A stretch of 64,000 nt of DNA, taken from Streptomyces sp. NBC_00448. Lineage in GTDB: Bacteria > Actinomycetota > Actinomycetes > Streptomycetales > Streptomycetaceae. Location: positions 3,227,001 to 3,291,000 of the forward strand of contig NZ_CP107913.1 of assembly GCF_036014115.1 (NCBI RefSeq), given 5' to 3'. The position numbers and the translations under genes were made by a program. The stretch's first letter is position 1. Every line of letters starts with the position of its first letter. The notes beneath the pieces are model-generated. The model was given only the letters and a program-made list of their open reading frames with translations. It had not been told where the DNA came from and made no database searches. Positions 8,926 through 16,044 of this stretch are shown here, one piece after another.

Positions 8926-9161
8926 GCCCCCTCACCCCCCGAACCGGAAGCGCCGTCGAAGGTGCGCCACTCCGGGGTGTCCCACGCCGCCAGCATCACC
9001 CGAGCCCGCTCCGCCGCCTGCGGCGCCAACTGCGCAACCAGCCGCAACATCGCCGCCCGCGTGTCCGCATCGGACACCGTCTCCAGCACCAACCGCGCCC
9101 CGGTCAAGGCATCCAGATCCCGGCCCAACTGCTCAGCCGCCACGTACTGGTCAGCCATCAC
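8922..9161 (-). CDS. Conserved small AICE protein, function unknown
   Basis: A 79-residue, mostly helical, Ala/Leu/Arg-rich protein without Cys or membrane segments, ending in a Gly/Ser-rich tail. It overlaps both neighbours by four bases. I do not recognise a domain. Its place between the regulator and the translocase suggests an accessory transfer role. Confidence 0.7.
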   Translation of the reverse strand: MMADQYVAAEQLGRDLDALTGARLVLETVSDADTRAAMLRLVAQLAPQAAERARVMLAAWDTPEWRTFDGASGSGGEGA

Positions 9162-9553
9162 GACTCACCCGCCGCACCGGACTTGCCCCGGCCCGCGCCC
9201 GCCGAAGCCGCCACAGCCGGCCCCTGCGGAACCGGACCCGCCGTGATCGCGGTCGCCCGGAAACTCGTCCCCGACCGGGCACCCATCGTCCACTGAATGG
9301 CCGTCAGGTTCTCGATCCTGACCGGCATCCCCTCCACGATCCCGCGTGGCTCACCCGGCACGGCAACCTCGATCGTCTCCGCACGGCGGCCCTCGACCTG
9401 CCGGACGACCACCCCCACGACAAAGATCGTGTTCCCGTCCCTGTCCTGCCGAACCTGCCCCGTCTCGGGATTGACCCGAGGCTCAGGACCCACCACGCAC
9501 AGGATCATTCCCAAGCGCGACGTATCCACCGGAATGCTCTGCAACTGCCCCAC
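9158..9553 (-). CDS. SCO3933-family regulatory protein (Pra-like position)
   Basis: First gene of the leftward transfer operon, about 131 residues. The core (IPVDTSRLGMILCVVGPEP, NPETGQVRQDRDG, VVGVVVRQVEGRR, VAVPGEP) matches what I know of the SCO3933 family found in nearly every AICE. In pSAM2 the gene in this place, pra, activates replication and transfer. The start is uncertain: GTG 9553 follows CTAGGAGAGG closely and is preferred, with TTG 9544 as an alternative. It is transcribed from the operator region shared with the GntR gene. Confidence 0.8.
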   Translation of the reverse strand: MGQLQSIPVDTSRLGMILCVVGPEPRVNPETGQVRQDRDGNTIFVVGVVVRQVEGRRAETIEVAVPGEPRGIVEGMPVRIENLTAIQWTMGARSGTSFRATAITAGPVPQGPAVAASAGAGRGKSGAAGES

Positions 9554-9599
9554 CCCTCTCCTAGGCACCCGACGAGCAATCTGCGTTCAGTCGCTTATT

Positions 9600-9615
9600 A
9601 CTCGTCCTGATGAGT
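9600..9615. promoter_or_regulatory. Predicted GntR (KorSA-like) operator 1
   Basis: ACTCGTCCTGATGAGT: a 16-bp near-palindrome (arms ACTCGTC and GATGAGT around CT) in the divergent region, 46 bases upstream of the SCO3933-family start. The same pattern recurs at 9651 and 13524. Confidence 0.7.
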
Positions 9616-9650
9616 AGTGAGTATGCATCGGTTGACGCGGCGAGGCCAGC

Positions 9651-9666
9651 ACTTATCCTGACGAGT
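9651..9666. promoter_or_regulatory. Predicted GntR (KorSA-like) operator 2
   Basis: ACTTATCCTGACGAGT: a second copy of the 16-bp palindrome, 44 bases before the GntR ATG. A site on each promoter arm fits one repressor controlling the operon and itself. Confidence 0.7.
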
Positions 9667-9710
9667 GCCGAGTGAATGACCGCTCACCAACGGAAGGTAG
9701 GCCGGACCCC

Positions 9711-10475
9711 ATGGCGGACGAGATCACCCGCACGCCCATCTATCAGCAGGTAGCGGCCCGGCTCGCCCAGGAGATCGCCAACGGCACATACGAGCCCGGC
9801 AGCCTGCTACCGAGCGAGACTCAACTCATGGAGCGTTACAGCGTCTCCCGGCCCACCGCGCGCGCCGCCATCGCCGAACTACGCCAGCTCGGCTTGGTCG
9901 AGAGTCAGCACGGCAAAGGCACCTTCGTCCGGCGCGCCACTGAGCCGACCGTCACCCTGGACCAGTCGATCACCCGCACCGGCAAGACCTTCCACGCCTA
10001 CGACCGCCAATTCCAGGAGACCGAGGCCCCGCACGGAACCCGCATCCACACCAAGGGCACCACTTCCACGCTCCTGCAAGAACCGGACGGCGTACCCGCG
10101 TTCGCCATCGACCGCATCCTTACCGACCCCACCACCGGACTCCGCGCCCTCCACCGCGCAGTGATTCCCTTCGACACCGCCCAGGAGATCCCCGACCTCC
10201 AAGCCCACCCCGAAGCCGGCCCCACCACCATCTACGCCCAACTCAGCACAGCAGGCCACACCCTCCACTGGACCGACGACATCCGCGCCCGCATCCCCAC
10301 CCCCGACGACCGCGCCACCCTCCACGCACCAACTAGTTCATGCCTGCTCGTGGTTCACCGCATCACCCACGGAGCCGACCGCCCGCTCATGCTCGAAACC
10401 CTCACCATCGACGCCGACCAAGCCCACCTCACCTACCCCCACACCGCAGCCCGCGCACAGCCCCGGCGCGCCTAG
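9711..10475 (+). CDS. GntR/HutC-family transcriptional regulator (KorSA-like)
   Basis: A 254-residue regulator: N-terminal winged helix (about 8-72; IYQQVAARLAQEIANGTYEPG, SRPTARAAIAELRQLGLV, HGKGTFV) and a C-terminal UTRA effector domain. KorSA of pSAM2, in the same divergent place, represses pra and itself and keeps the element integrated. ATG 9711 fits the family N-terminus; a GTG at 9672 is an alternative. Two matching operators lie upstream and a third before the exported SH3-like gene at 13472. Confidence 0.85.
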   Translation: MADEITRTPIYQQVAARLAQEIANGTYEPGSLLPSETQLMERYSVSRPTARAAIAELRQLGLVESQHGKGTFVRRATEPTVTLDQSITRTGKTFHAYDRQFQETEAPHGTRIHTKGTTSTLLQEPDGVPAFAIDRILTDPTTGLRALHRAVIPFDTAQEIPDLQAHPEAGPTTIYAQLSTAGHTLHWTDDIRARIPTPDDRATLHAPTSSCLLVVHRITHGADRPLMLETLTIDADQAHLTYPHTAARAQPRRA

Positions 10476-10504
10476 GCCAGCGTTGGCAGTAGGGGTCTGG
10501 CCAG

Positions 10505-11878
10505 TCAGTTGGTGCGCTCCACGCGGGGCGGTGTCCAGGTGCCGTCGAGGATGGGCTGCTGGGGCCAGTAGGCGCGCAGGTAGAGGGAGAACGCGTCGGC
10601 GGGGGCGGGAAGCCAGTTGGTGGCGGGGGCGCCGTCGGGCGGGGTGTTGCCGACGTACAGGGTGAGGGACCCGTCTTCGCCGTACTCGAGATCGGGGTTC
10701 TTCGTGCCCAGGGAGTACCGGCCGAGATCGTTCTCGGCGTAGAAGTGGTGCTTGTTGTAGAGCGTCATCGAGAAGAAGCCGTTCACCGGCGGCAACTGCC
10801 CGGCGTCGAACCGCACGGTGTAGGCGCGGGAGCCGTCGAGCTGGGCACCGTCGATGTCGGTGTCCGTGAAGAGGTACTTGGTCTCGTGCGGCGCGTTCTC
10901 GAACATGTTCGAGCGCGCCAGGGCGGTTCGGGTGAGGTAGTCGGTGCCGAACGCGGAGTTGTCGGTCGGGGAGAACCACTTGTTCCCGGCGGCGGGTCCG
11001 TTGTACTCCCAGCGCAGGAGCGGCGTGATGATCTCCTGCTCGGCCTCGCGCGCGACATCGACCAGCACCTGCTTGATCTCCGGCGAGGCGTCGGCGGCGG
11101 CGAGCAGATCACGGAACTGCTGGTACAGCGCCTCCTCGCCGGGCAGCGGTGGCACCGTGTCGAGGACCTCCGGCAACTGGTCGAAGAACTTCGCCGGATC
11201 GACCCAGCGGATCTCGCCCTCACCGCCGGCCTGATCGGGCACGGGAAAGGTGGGAACGTTCGCCCAGTCGTCGCTCTTCATCGTCCCGTCGAACTCGTCC
11301 AACGGGTAGACCGTCACGTACGGCAGCAACTCCAGGACCTTCGCCCGGTCCTCGGGCGTGTCCTCGATGAAGACCCGCGGGCAGAACGCCGCCAGCGTCG
11401 TCGTGGACCGGAACGACCCGGTGATCTGCGCGGGAAGCTCGCCCGTCCAGTTCGGGCCGACCACGGCGTAGAAACCGGGCTTGGTGCCGTACTGCTTGCC
11501 CAGCTCGGCAAACGAGTCCGTGCGGTGGTCCCACGCCGCCGCGACCCAGAACCTGTCGCCGAAGTCGGGGATCTGGAAAACCGCCGGCTGCTCATCCAGG
11601 CTGCCGAACCCGAACCCGTACAGGACGTCCTGATTGGTGCACGCCACGAACCGCTGACCGGCCGGGATGTAGTCGGTCATCATGCACACCCGGCCCAGCG
11701 GCGCGTTCGGCAGCACGCCACCCCGCAACCCCGGCTCGGACACGGACGTGAGCGCGGTACGACGGTTGATCATCGAGACCATCGGCCAGCCCCACACATA
11801 TGCGAACCGACCCACCGCCCGCACGAACGACTCCGGCATCCCAGTGAGCGACTCACGGCTTGCAACCTCGGACGACAT
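10505..11878 (-). CDS. DUF1254/DUF1214 domain protein
   Basis: A 457-residue protein from ATG 11878 (GGGAAGGG upstream). The N-terminal half (RFAYVWGWPMVSMINRR, ...VACTNQDVLYGFG) is DUF1254, and the C-terminal half, with the YNKHHFY and PDGAPATNWLPAP segments, is DUF1214. No signal peptide is apparent at this start, unlike many family members. The biochemical role is unknown. It is convergent with the GntR gene, only 29 bases away, and is best regarded as cargo of the element. Confidence 0.85.
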   Translation of the reverse strand: MSSEVASRESLTGMPESFVRAVGRFAYVWGWPMVSMINRRTALTSVSEPGLRGGVLPNAPLGRVCMMTDYIPAGQRFVACTNQDVLYGFGFGSLDEQPAVFQIPDFGDRFWVAAAWDHRTDSFAELGKQYGTKPGFYAVVGPNWTGELPAQITGSFRSTTTLAAFCPRVFIEDTPEDRAKVLELLPYVTVYPLDEFDGTMKSDDWANVPTFPVPDQAGGEGEIRWVDPAKFFDQLPEVLDTVPPLPGEEALYQQFRDLLAAADASPEIKQVLVDVAREAEQEIITPLLRWEYNGPAAGNKWFSPTDNSAFGTDYLTRTALARSNMFENAPHETKYLFTDTDIDGAQLDGSRAYTVRFDAGQLPPVNGFFSMTLYNKHHFYAENDLGRYSLGTKNPDLEYGEDGSLTLYVGNTPPDGAPATNWLPAPADAFSLYLRAYWPQQPILDGTWTPPRVERTN

Positions 11879-12262
11879 CGCTGTCCCTTCCCGATCCTCG
11901 CGCGGCCAGCGGACGAACACTTCGGACGCTAGCCGCGTGCGGCCGGACCAGCCACCCGGGGGGCCCAACCCAGCTACGTCCCTCACAGCCACGGATGCAG
12001 AGCAGCAGGTGTGACCCGTGCCCAAGCAAGGAACGAGGAACACTCCTTCGATGAGCCCGAACGACGCCATCGGCGCCGGGCCCCACCGTCCAATATTTCT
12101 TCACTTCCTCAAGAGCTGCGCCGCGACGTGTCCGCGGCCGGCCCATGGCCGGGCATGCGGCCTGGCGGCCGGTCCCGACCCCGCGCCGGCCGCGGTCACT
12201 CCCGCCGACCCCGAGAACGGCGAAACCCCCGGCCATCAGCCAGGGGGCGTGCCGTAGAACCA
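11879..12262. other. Intergenic stretch with one hairpin
   Basis: Between the DUF1254 gene and a small Cys-rich gene. I see no convincing gene. A hairpin at 12226-12247 (CCCCCGGC ... GCCAGGGGG), followed leftward by TTT, can terminate the gene ending at 12263. The rest is presumably the promoter region of the DUF1254 gene. Confidence 0.5.
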
Positions 12263-12445
12263 CTACTTCGCGCAGGACTCCGCATGCTTGCGCTGCGCGA
12301 ACTTCGCCGGAGCGACCCCCGGCGCGAACTTTCGTAGACGGCATCCGGTACACACCACCCACTGGCCGCCGCGCTCGTCCTCCTCTATCCGGACCTTCCC
12401 GCGACCGGCAGTACGCATCGCCCGTCCGACAACCTTCATCCCCAT
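12263..12445 (-). CDS. Small Cys/His-rich protein
   Basis: A 60-residue protein from ATG 12445, preceded by AGGAGG nine bases upstream. The C-terminal half has CTGC and, 24 residues on, HAESC, a possible zinc site. The N-terminal half is basic. Proteins of this size and pattern are frequent in Streptomyces mobile elements; no function is known to me. Confidence 0.62.
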   Translation of the reverse strand: MGMKVVGRAMRTAGRGKVRIEEDERGGQWVVCTGCRLRKFAPGVAPAKFAQRKHAESCAK

Positions 12446-12474
12446 ACCCCCTACCCTCCTACCGGACTTGGCCG

Positions 12475-12852
12475 TCAGGAAGCCGCACTCGGACCTGACC
12501 CGTACCAGCCATCCCCGGTCGCCCGGGGATCGCGCGCGGCGATCTGCCCGTGAGGCTGTTCTCCCGCACAACGCCTGCTGTCAACCTGTTCCAACACGCG
12601 CAATAGCATGCGCGCCACCGATGCCGAAGTCGTCGTACGCACCGCACCGACTCCACCAGCGCCCGACCGCGCTTCCGTGGTCACCTCCGCCTCAGGCACC
12701 CCCATGCGAATCAGCCGCTCCCGCAACTCAGTCGCAACACCCCGAGCCTCAGCCCACTCACCCACGTAATCCACGCCTGGAGACCAGTCCATCGAGCCCA
12801 GGCTCGCGTCCCACGGATCTATACCGTCGCCGTTCTCGCTCTCACCGTGCAT
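12475..12852 (-). CDS. Hypothetical protein
   Basis: A 125-residue acidic-then-basic protein from ATG 12852 (AAGGGG about 13 bases upstream; start uncertain). The middle part (VGEWAEARGVATELRERLIRMG, then a Ser/Val helix with VARMLLRVLEQV) looks helical. No domain recognised. It is probably co-transcribed with the small Cys-rich gene 29 bases downstream. Confidence 0.5.
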   Translation of the reverse strand: MHGESENGDGIDPWDASLGSMDWSPGVDYVGEWAEARGVATELRERLIRMGVPEAEVTTEARSGAGGVGAVRTTTSASVARMLLRVLEQVDSRRCAGEQPHGQIAARDPRATGDGWYGSGPSAAS

Positions 12853-13028
12853 TGGCCATGCACCCCTTCGCGCAGCCCGGCACATGCCGGAAGCACAACC
12901 CGTCGCGTATGAACGCCAAAGTAGCATCACTGCTACCGTACGTTCCCGGCCATAATCGAACCGTAATCGGAGCTACGCGGCCCCCGCCGATTTACACAGC
13001 GGAGACCGCATAGTCCCTCAGGCGACGA

Positions 13029-13472
13029 TCAACGCCAGGCAGTGCAGGGCCACTTGGCGTGCGACCGGCACGACGGGCCGTACAAGTACGACTTCCAGAC
13101 CCACCCCTTGGTTCCCTTCCGCGCACCCCCGGCACTGCGCTTCGTAAGCTGCACATGCATCCAGTTGGCGCTGTAGCCGATCACCTGCACCCGGTCTCCC
13201 CGGTACAGCAGGCCCTTGACCGACCCGCCGAACGAACCACGCGAACGCAGCCGCAAACCGCCGACCCTGGGCGACGAATACTGAACCCGCGCCCCCTTCG
13301 CTGGGGCCGCCAACGAAGGTGCCCGAGCCCCCGCCACCACCACGGAGGGTGCTCGGCCGCCCAGGTTCATCGGGCCGGACGCGGAGGCAGACTCCGCACT
13401 CACCAACGCCACCATCGCCAACACCACGGCCAGCACCAGCGCACCCAACCTCGCGCGCACACTCTTGATCAT
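13029..13472 (-). CDS. Exported SH3-like (bacterial SH3) protein
   Basis: A 147-residue protein from ATG 13472 (GAAGGGAC site). It starts with a clear signal peptide (basic MIKSVRARLG, hydrophobic core about 11-25, cleavage likely after SASA about 32). The mature C-terminus (RVGGLRLRSRGSFGGSVKGLLYRGDRVQVIGYS..WMHVQL...GKGWVWKSYL-like) matches SH3b domains, which often bind peptidoglycan. A KorSA-type operator lies 52 bases upstream, so it is probably switched on with transfer. Possible roles: wall contact, wall remodelling or surface exclusion during mating. Confidence 0.72.
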   Translation of the reverse strand: MIKSVRARLGALVLAVVLAMVALVSAESASASGPMNLGGRAPSVVVAGARAPSLAAPAKGARVQYSSPRVGGLRLRSRGSFGGSVKGLLYRGDRVQVIGYSANWMHVQLTKRSAGGARKGTKGWVWKSYLYGPSCRSHAKWPCTAWR

Positions 13473-13508
13473 CTTTGGTGTCCCTTCGCCGTTCCACGAC
13501 GAGCCGCC

Positions 13509-13539
13509 ACTCATGAGGACGTAACTCGTCCTTATGAGT
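13509..13539. promoter_or_regulatory. Predicted GntR operator 3 plus adjoining half-match
   Basis: 13524-13539 reads ACTCGTCCTTATGAGT, the same palindrome as at 9600. Overlapping it, 13509-13524 contains a weaker inverted match (TCCTCATGAGT on the minus strand). It sits directly upstream of the exported SH3-like gene. Confidence 0.65.
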
Positions 13540-13598
13540 GATGAGCATGGAACGACGATCCGTCACAGAGCAACCGAAATACCCGCGTTCGCAAAGAG

Positions 13599-13626
13599 GC
13601 CCCGCCCGACGAAAGCCGGGCGGGGC
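13599..13626 (-). terminator. Terminator after the DUF6907 gene
   Basis: Perfect 10-bp arms GCCCCGCCCG (13599-13608) and CGGGCGGGGC (13617-13626) with an 8-base loop, followed leftward by CTCTTTGC. It separates the DUF6907 gene from the operator-controlled SH3-like gene. Confidence 0.75.
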
Positions 13627-13691
13627 CCGTCACCGGACGGGTCACCGGTACCCGTGAGGAGTTCTCCGCACGGTGGGCGCATCCGACGACT

Positions 13692-14243
13692 TCAGGAGGA
13701 GGGGAGAGGTGGGGGCCAAGGGATGCGGCTGGTCCCAGGCGGCGCATCCTTCACATTGGAACCGACACGCTTGCTCCAGTCCTCTTGTGCGTCCACCAGC
13801 GCGGGCCGGACCTCCCGGTCGAGCCGGTCCGCCACCCACCGGAACGTCGCGGCGAGCCGCGTCAGGTCCTCCGGGCCCAGGTCGGTGAACCAACTCTCCC
13901 CACACAGGTGCATGTTGACCAACGGGACGCAGGCGTCGGGCGCTTCGGCGTGCGGATTGCAGTCCAACGTGCAGGAGAAGGCTTCCTCCGCTACCGGTCC
14001 GGCAGCCCGGCTGGTGGCGGAGTAGACAGGTACCGCGTGCCCCGCAAAGCGCCGGGTGAGATGGATATCGGCAATCCGGTTCTCCCACGCGTCGGGGGGT
14101 ACGTTGTGCTCGCTCGGGTCGGCGCCAGCCCACCCGGGAAGATGCCCGGTCACGGTGCGCCCGTCCGTAGCGGTCAGAGTCCATCGCCGCGTTGGAACCG
14201 GTAAGACTGAGGTCCCCGCCGAAACGGAAGACGTGCTACTCAT
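13692..14243 (-). CDS. DUF6907-like protein
   Basis: A 183-residue protein from ATG 14243 (GGAACGAGA upstream). The centre has conserved-looking Cys/His positions (CTLDCNPHAE, NMHLCGE) and a C-terminal helical part (DLTRLAATFRWVADRLDREV). I associate this pattern with DUF6907, a Streptomyces domain of unknown function that often sits near XRE regulators in accessory DNA. Here it lies in a leftward group with the hypothetical gene and the XRE-DUF5753 gene. Confidence 0.65.
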   Translation of the reverse strand: MSSTSSVSAGTSVLPVPTRRWTLTATDGRTVTGHLPGWAGADPSEHNVPPDAWENRIADIHLTRRFAGHAVPVYSATSRAAGPVAEEAFSCTLDCNPHAEAPDACVPLVNMHLCGESWFTDLGPEDLTRLAATFRWVADRLDREVRPALVDAQEDWSKRVGSNVKDAPPGTSRIPWPPPLPSS

Positions 14244-14289
14244 CTGATTCTCGTTCCTTGTCATTCAGGTGGACAGCGGGCGGTCGCCG

Positions 14290-14676
14290 CTACAGCGGAA
14301 ACGCGGCGGGAGTCTGGGGCGGGTCGTCCAACTCCCAGCTATGGCCGCCGGGATGTCCGGCGAACTCACTGCACGGGCAGTCCACTTCCCGCCCGGCCGG
14401 ACAGTCCGGAATCTCGATCACCGCATTCGGCGCGCCGCCGTCCCGCCACAGCGCCCACAACGTCCCGGCCTCCGGACCACGCAGATTGAGCGCCGCACCA
14501 TAGTGAACTGGCCCTTTGTGCACTTCGATCGTGCACACCAGCGTCGCGAACATGTCCTCCCGGGTGTATGCGTACTCACTGCTCGCGTGCGCCACGTCCA
14601 GCACCGTACGAATCAGCCCGCCGGGAATCAGCATTCGCCGACCGCAGATGAATCGCTGCGCACGCCGAACGGACAT
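14290..14676 (-). CDS. Hypothetical protein with Cys/His cluster
   Basis: A 128-residue protein. ATG 14676 is chosen over 14691 because a strong AGGAGG lies six bases before it. The C-terminus has CPAGREVDCPCSEFAGHPGGHSWEL, written here only as its key residues: three Cys and two His in about 20 residues, a likely metal site. No domain recognised. It ends 46 bases before the DUF6907 start. Confidence 0.6.
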   Translation of the reverse strand: MSVRRAQRFICGRRMLIPGGLIRTVLDVAHASSEYAYTREDMFATLVCTIEVHKGPVHYGAALNLRGPEAGTLWALWRDGGAPNAVIEIPDCPAGREVDCPCSEFAGHPGGHSWELDDPPQTPAAFPL

Positions 14677-14756
14677 TGCCTGCCTCCTCATTTCCTATGT
14701 AGTGATGTTCGAAGAGGAACCCGCCCCGGCCACCGGTGACCAAACCAACGAGTCCA

Positions 14757-14779
14757 CCCCGCTCCATGGGAAAGCGGGG
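14757..14779 (-). terminator. Putative terminator after the XRE-DUF5753 gene
   Basis: Arms CCCCGCT (14757-14763) and AGCGGGG (14773-14779) around a 9-base loop, 57 bases after the stop at 14836. No T-run follows, so activity is uncertain. Confidence 0.4.
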
Positions 14780-14835
14780 CCCTTGCAAGACTCGACGCGA
14801 CCGGGACGGGAGTTCAGGGAAACCGAACCGCCGAT

Positions 14836-15693
14836 TCAGACAGCGGGCTTGGGGCGTAGCGGTCGTTCGTCGTCCAGCAAGGTGCGAAGGAAATCCAGCG
14901 ACGCGACGGGCGAGAGCGCCGTATCGCGAAGCAGGTCGTACGCCAGGCGCAATGGTTCGACGTCTTCCGGCTCCTCGATGAGATGCCCGCTCCAACTGCT
15001 CTGCGTGTACGCGACGGTGTGACCGTCCCGGAAGAGGATCAGCTCCAAGCAACCACGGATGTGGTGGGGGCCTGTCCCGAACGGCACCACGTGCAGCGAG
15101 ACATCGGGCCGCTTCACGACCTTGACCAGGTGCTCCAGCTGGCCAACCCAGGTCTTCGGATCGCGTGCCTTGCGCCGCAACACGGCTTCATCGATCAGGG
15201 CTCGATAGTGCAGAGAATTCGGGCCCATCAGGCGATCCTGCCGGCGGAGCTGAGACCTGACCTGTGCATCCAGCTCTTCCATGCTTCGCGGGCGAGCGGT
15301 GAGCAGCTGTTCCTCAGCGTATGCCCGGGTCTGGAGCAGGTACGGCACCGCGCTGATGGCGTATTCCTGGATTCCCACCGCATTGACCTCCAACGAGGCC
15401 AACCCCAGGAAGGGCCGATCCTTCGCCTCCCGCTTCGCCAGACGCCACAACTTCACCAGCAGCGTCCCCGTCCTGTACACCCGATCCAGCGCGGCAGCCG
15501 CCTCAACCGTGCCAAGCCGCTGCCCCCGCTCTAACCGGTGCAGATACGACTGCTCATAGCGACACAATCCGGCGAGCTGTACCAAGGTCATCCCCGACCG
15601 CTTGCGCAGCACGGCCAGTTCGGTGGCGTAGACCATCCGCGCCGACAGCCACTCCCCATCAGCACCCTTTCGGTTGCTGGACCTGCTCGTCAC
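14836..15693 (-). CDS. XRE-family regulator with DUF5753 (Scr1-like)
   Basis: A 285-residue protein: an N-terminal Cro/C1 helix-turn-helix (about 25-80; LRKRSGMTLVQLAGLCRYEQSYLHRLERG) and a C-terminal DUF5753 ligand-binding-like domain (about 95-275; LQTRAYAE, RRQDRL, FRDGHTVAYTQS). Such proteins normally sit beside a small DUF397 gene as a regulatory or toxin-antitoxin-like pair. No DUF397 reading frame is visible on either side. Its start lies 113 bases downstream of a tRNA-like gene on the same strand, so the two may be transcribed together. Confidence 0.85.
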   Translation of the reverse strand: MTSRSSNRKGADGEWLSARMVYATELAVLRKRSGMTLVQLAGLCRYEQSYLHRLERGQRLGTVEAAAALDRVYRTGTLLVKLWRLAKREAKDRPFLGLASLEVNAVGIQEYAISAVPYLLQTRAYAEEQLLTARPRSMEELDAQVRSQLRRQDRLMGPNSLHYRALIDEAVLRRKARDPKTWVGQLEHLVKVVKRPDVSLHVVPFGTGPHHIRGCLELILFRDGHTVAYTQSSWSGHLIEEPEDVEPLRLAYDLLRDTALSPVASLDFLRTLLDDERPLRPKPAV

Positions 15694-15805
15694 GTTCTCC
15701 GATCCTTCCTAGCAGCGTTGAACATCAAACGGACTTCCTCTCCTGCGATGTCGGTGGTGGTTACCGGCTCCCGGGCGCGCCAAATCGGCTCGACCGGGAT
15801 GGAAT

Positions 15806-15907
15806 TCCCCTTGTCCGGAGTCGAACCGGAGTCGTCGGGGCCGTCCGCACGGAATGGAACGAGAGTGCGGTGCGGCCCCGGGCTCTTACAGACTGAGCTA
15901 CAAGGGG
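15806..15907 (-). tRNA. tRNA-like gene with a 45-nt extended anticodon arm
   Basis: Minus strand 15907 to 15806. Acceptor CCCCTTG/CAAGGGG (7 bp, extendable by two more pairs), TA linker, D arm GCTC-AGTCTGTAA-GAGC, 5-base variable loop ACGAC and a textbook T arm TCCGG-TTCGACT-CCGGA are all present, with an A discriminator and no encoded CCA. In place of a 17-nt anticodon arm there are 45 nt: 8-bp stem CGGGGCCG/CGGCCCCG, a small internal bulge, 6-bp stem CCGCAC/GTGCGG and a 14-nt loop. No normal anticodon loop can be drawn and the D loop lacks GG. It therefore looks able to fold like tRNA but not to decode. Confidence 0.6.
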
Positions 15908-15918
15908 AAGCACTCGAA

Positions 15919-16044
15919 TCAAGGACGGTACGAGTCGCCCGCGATGACCATCCCGATCTCAATCCCGCACAGCACGCCGAGACCGACCAGCACGAGGATT
16001 CCAGCCCAGCCCATCGCCAGGACCAGACCCCACTTCCGGATCAC
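15919..16044 (-). CDS. Small single-span membrane protein
   Basis: A 41-residue protein (VIRKWGLVLAMGW...) with one long hydrophobic helix (about 6-34) and a short polar tail. The GTG start overlaps the TGA of the upstream gene (GTGA at 16041-16044), which implies translational coupling. It ends 12 bases before the tRNA-like gene. Function unknown. Confidence 0.55.
   Translation of the reverse strand: MIRKWGLVLAMGWAGILVLVGLGVLCGIEIGMVIAGDSYRP

Noticed and set aside
11853..12362. 169-codon minus-strand frame upstream of the DUF1254 gene
   Set aside because: Overlaps the DUF1254 start and the small Cys-rich gene, has no ribosome site and no domain.
15806..15907. Reading the tRNA-like gene as tRNA-Sec, class II tRNA or intron-containing tRNA
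   Set aside because: Variable loop is 5 nt, D stem is 4 bp, and the insert lies in the anticodon arm with nested complementary stems that leave no standard 7-nt loop.
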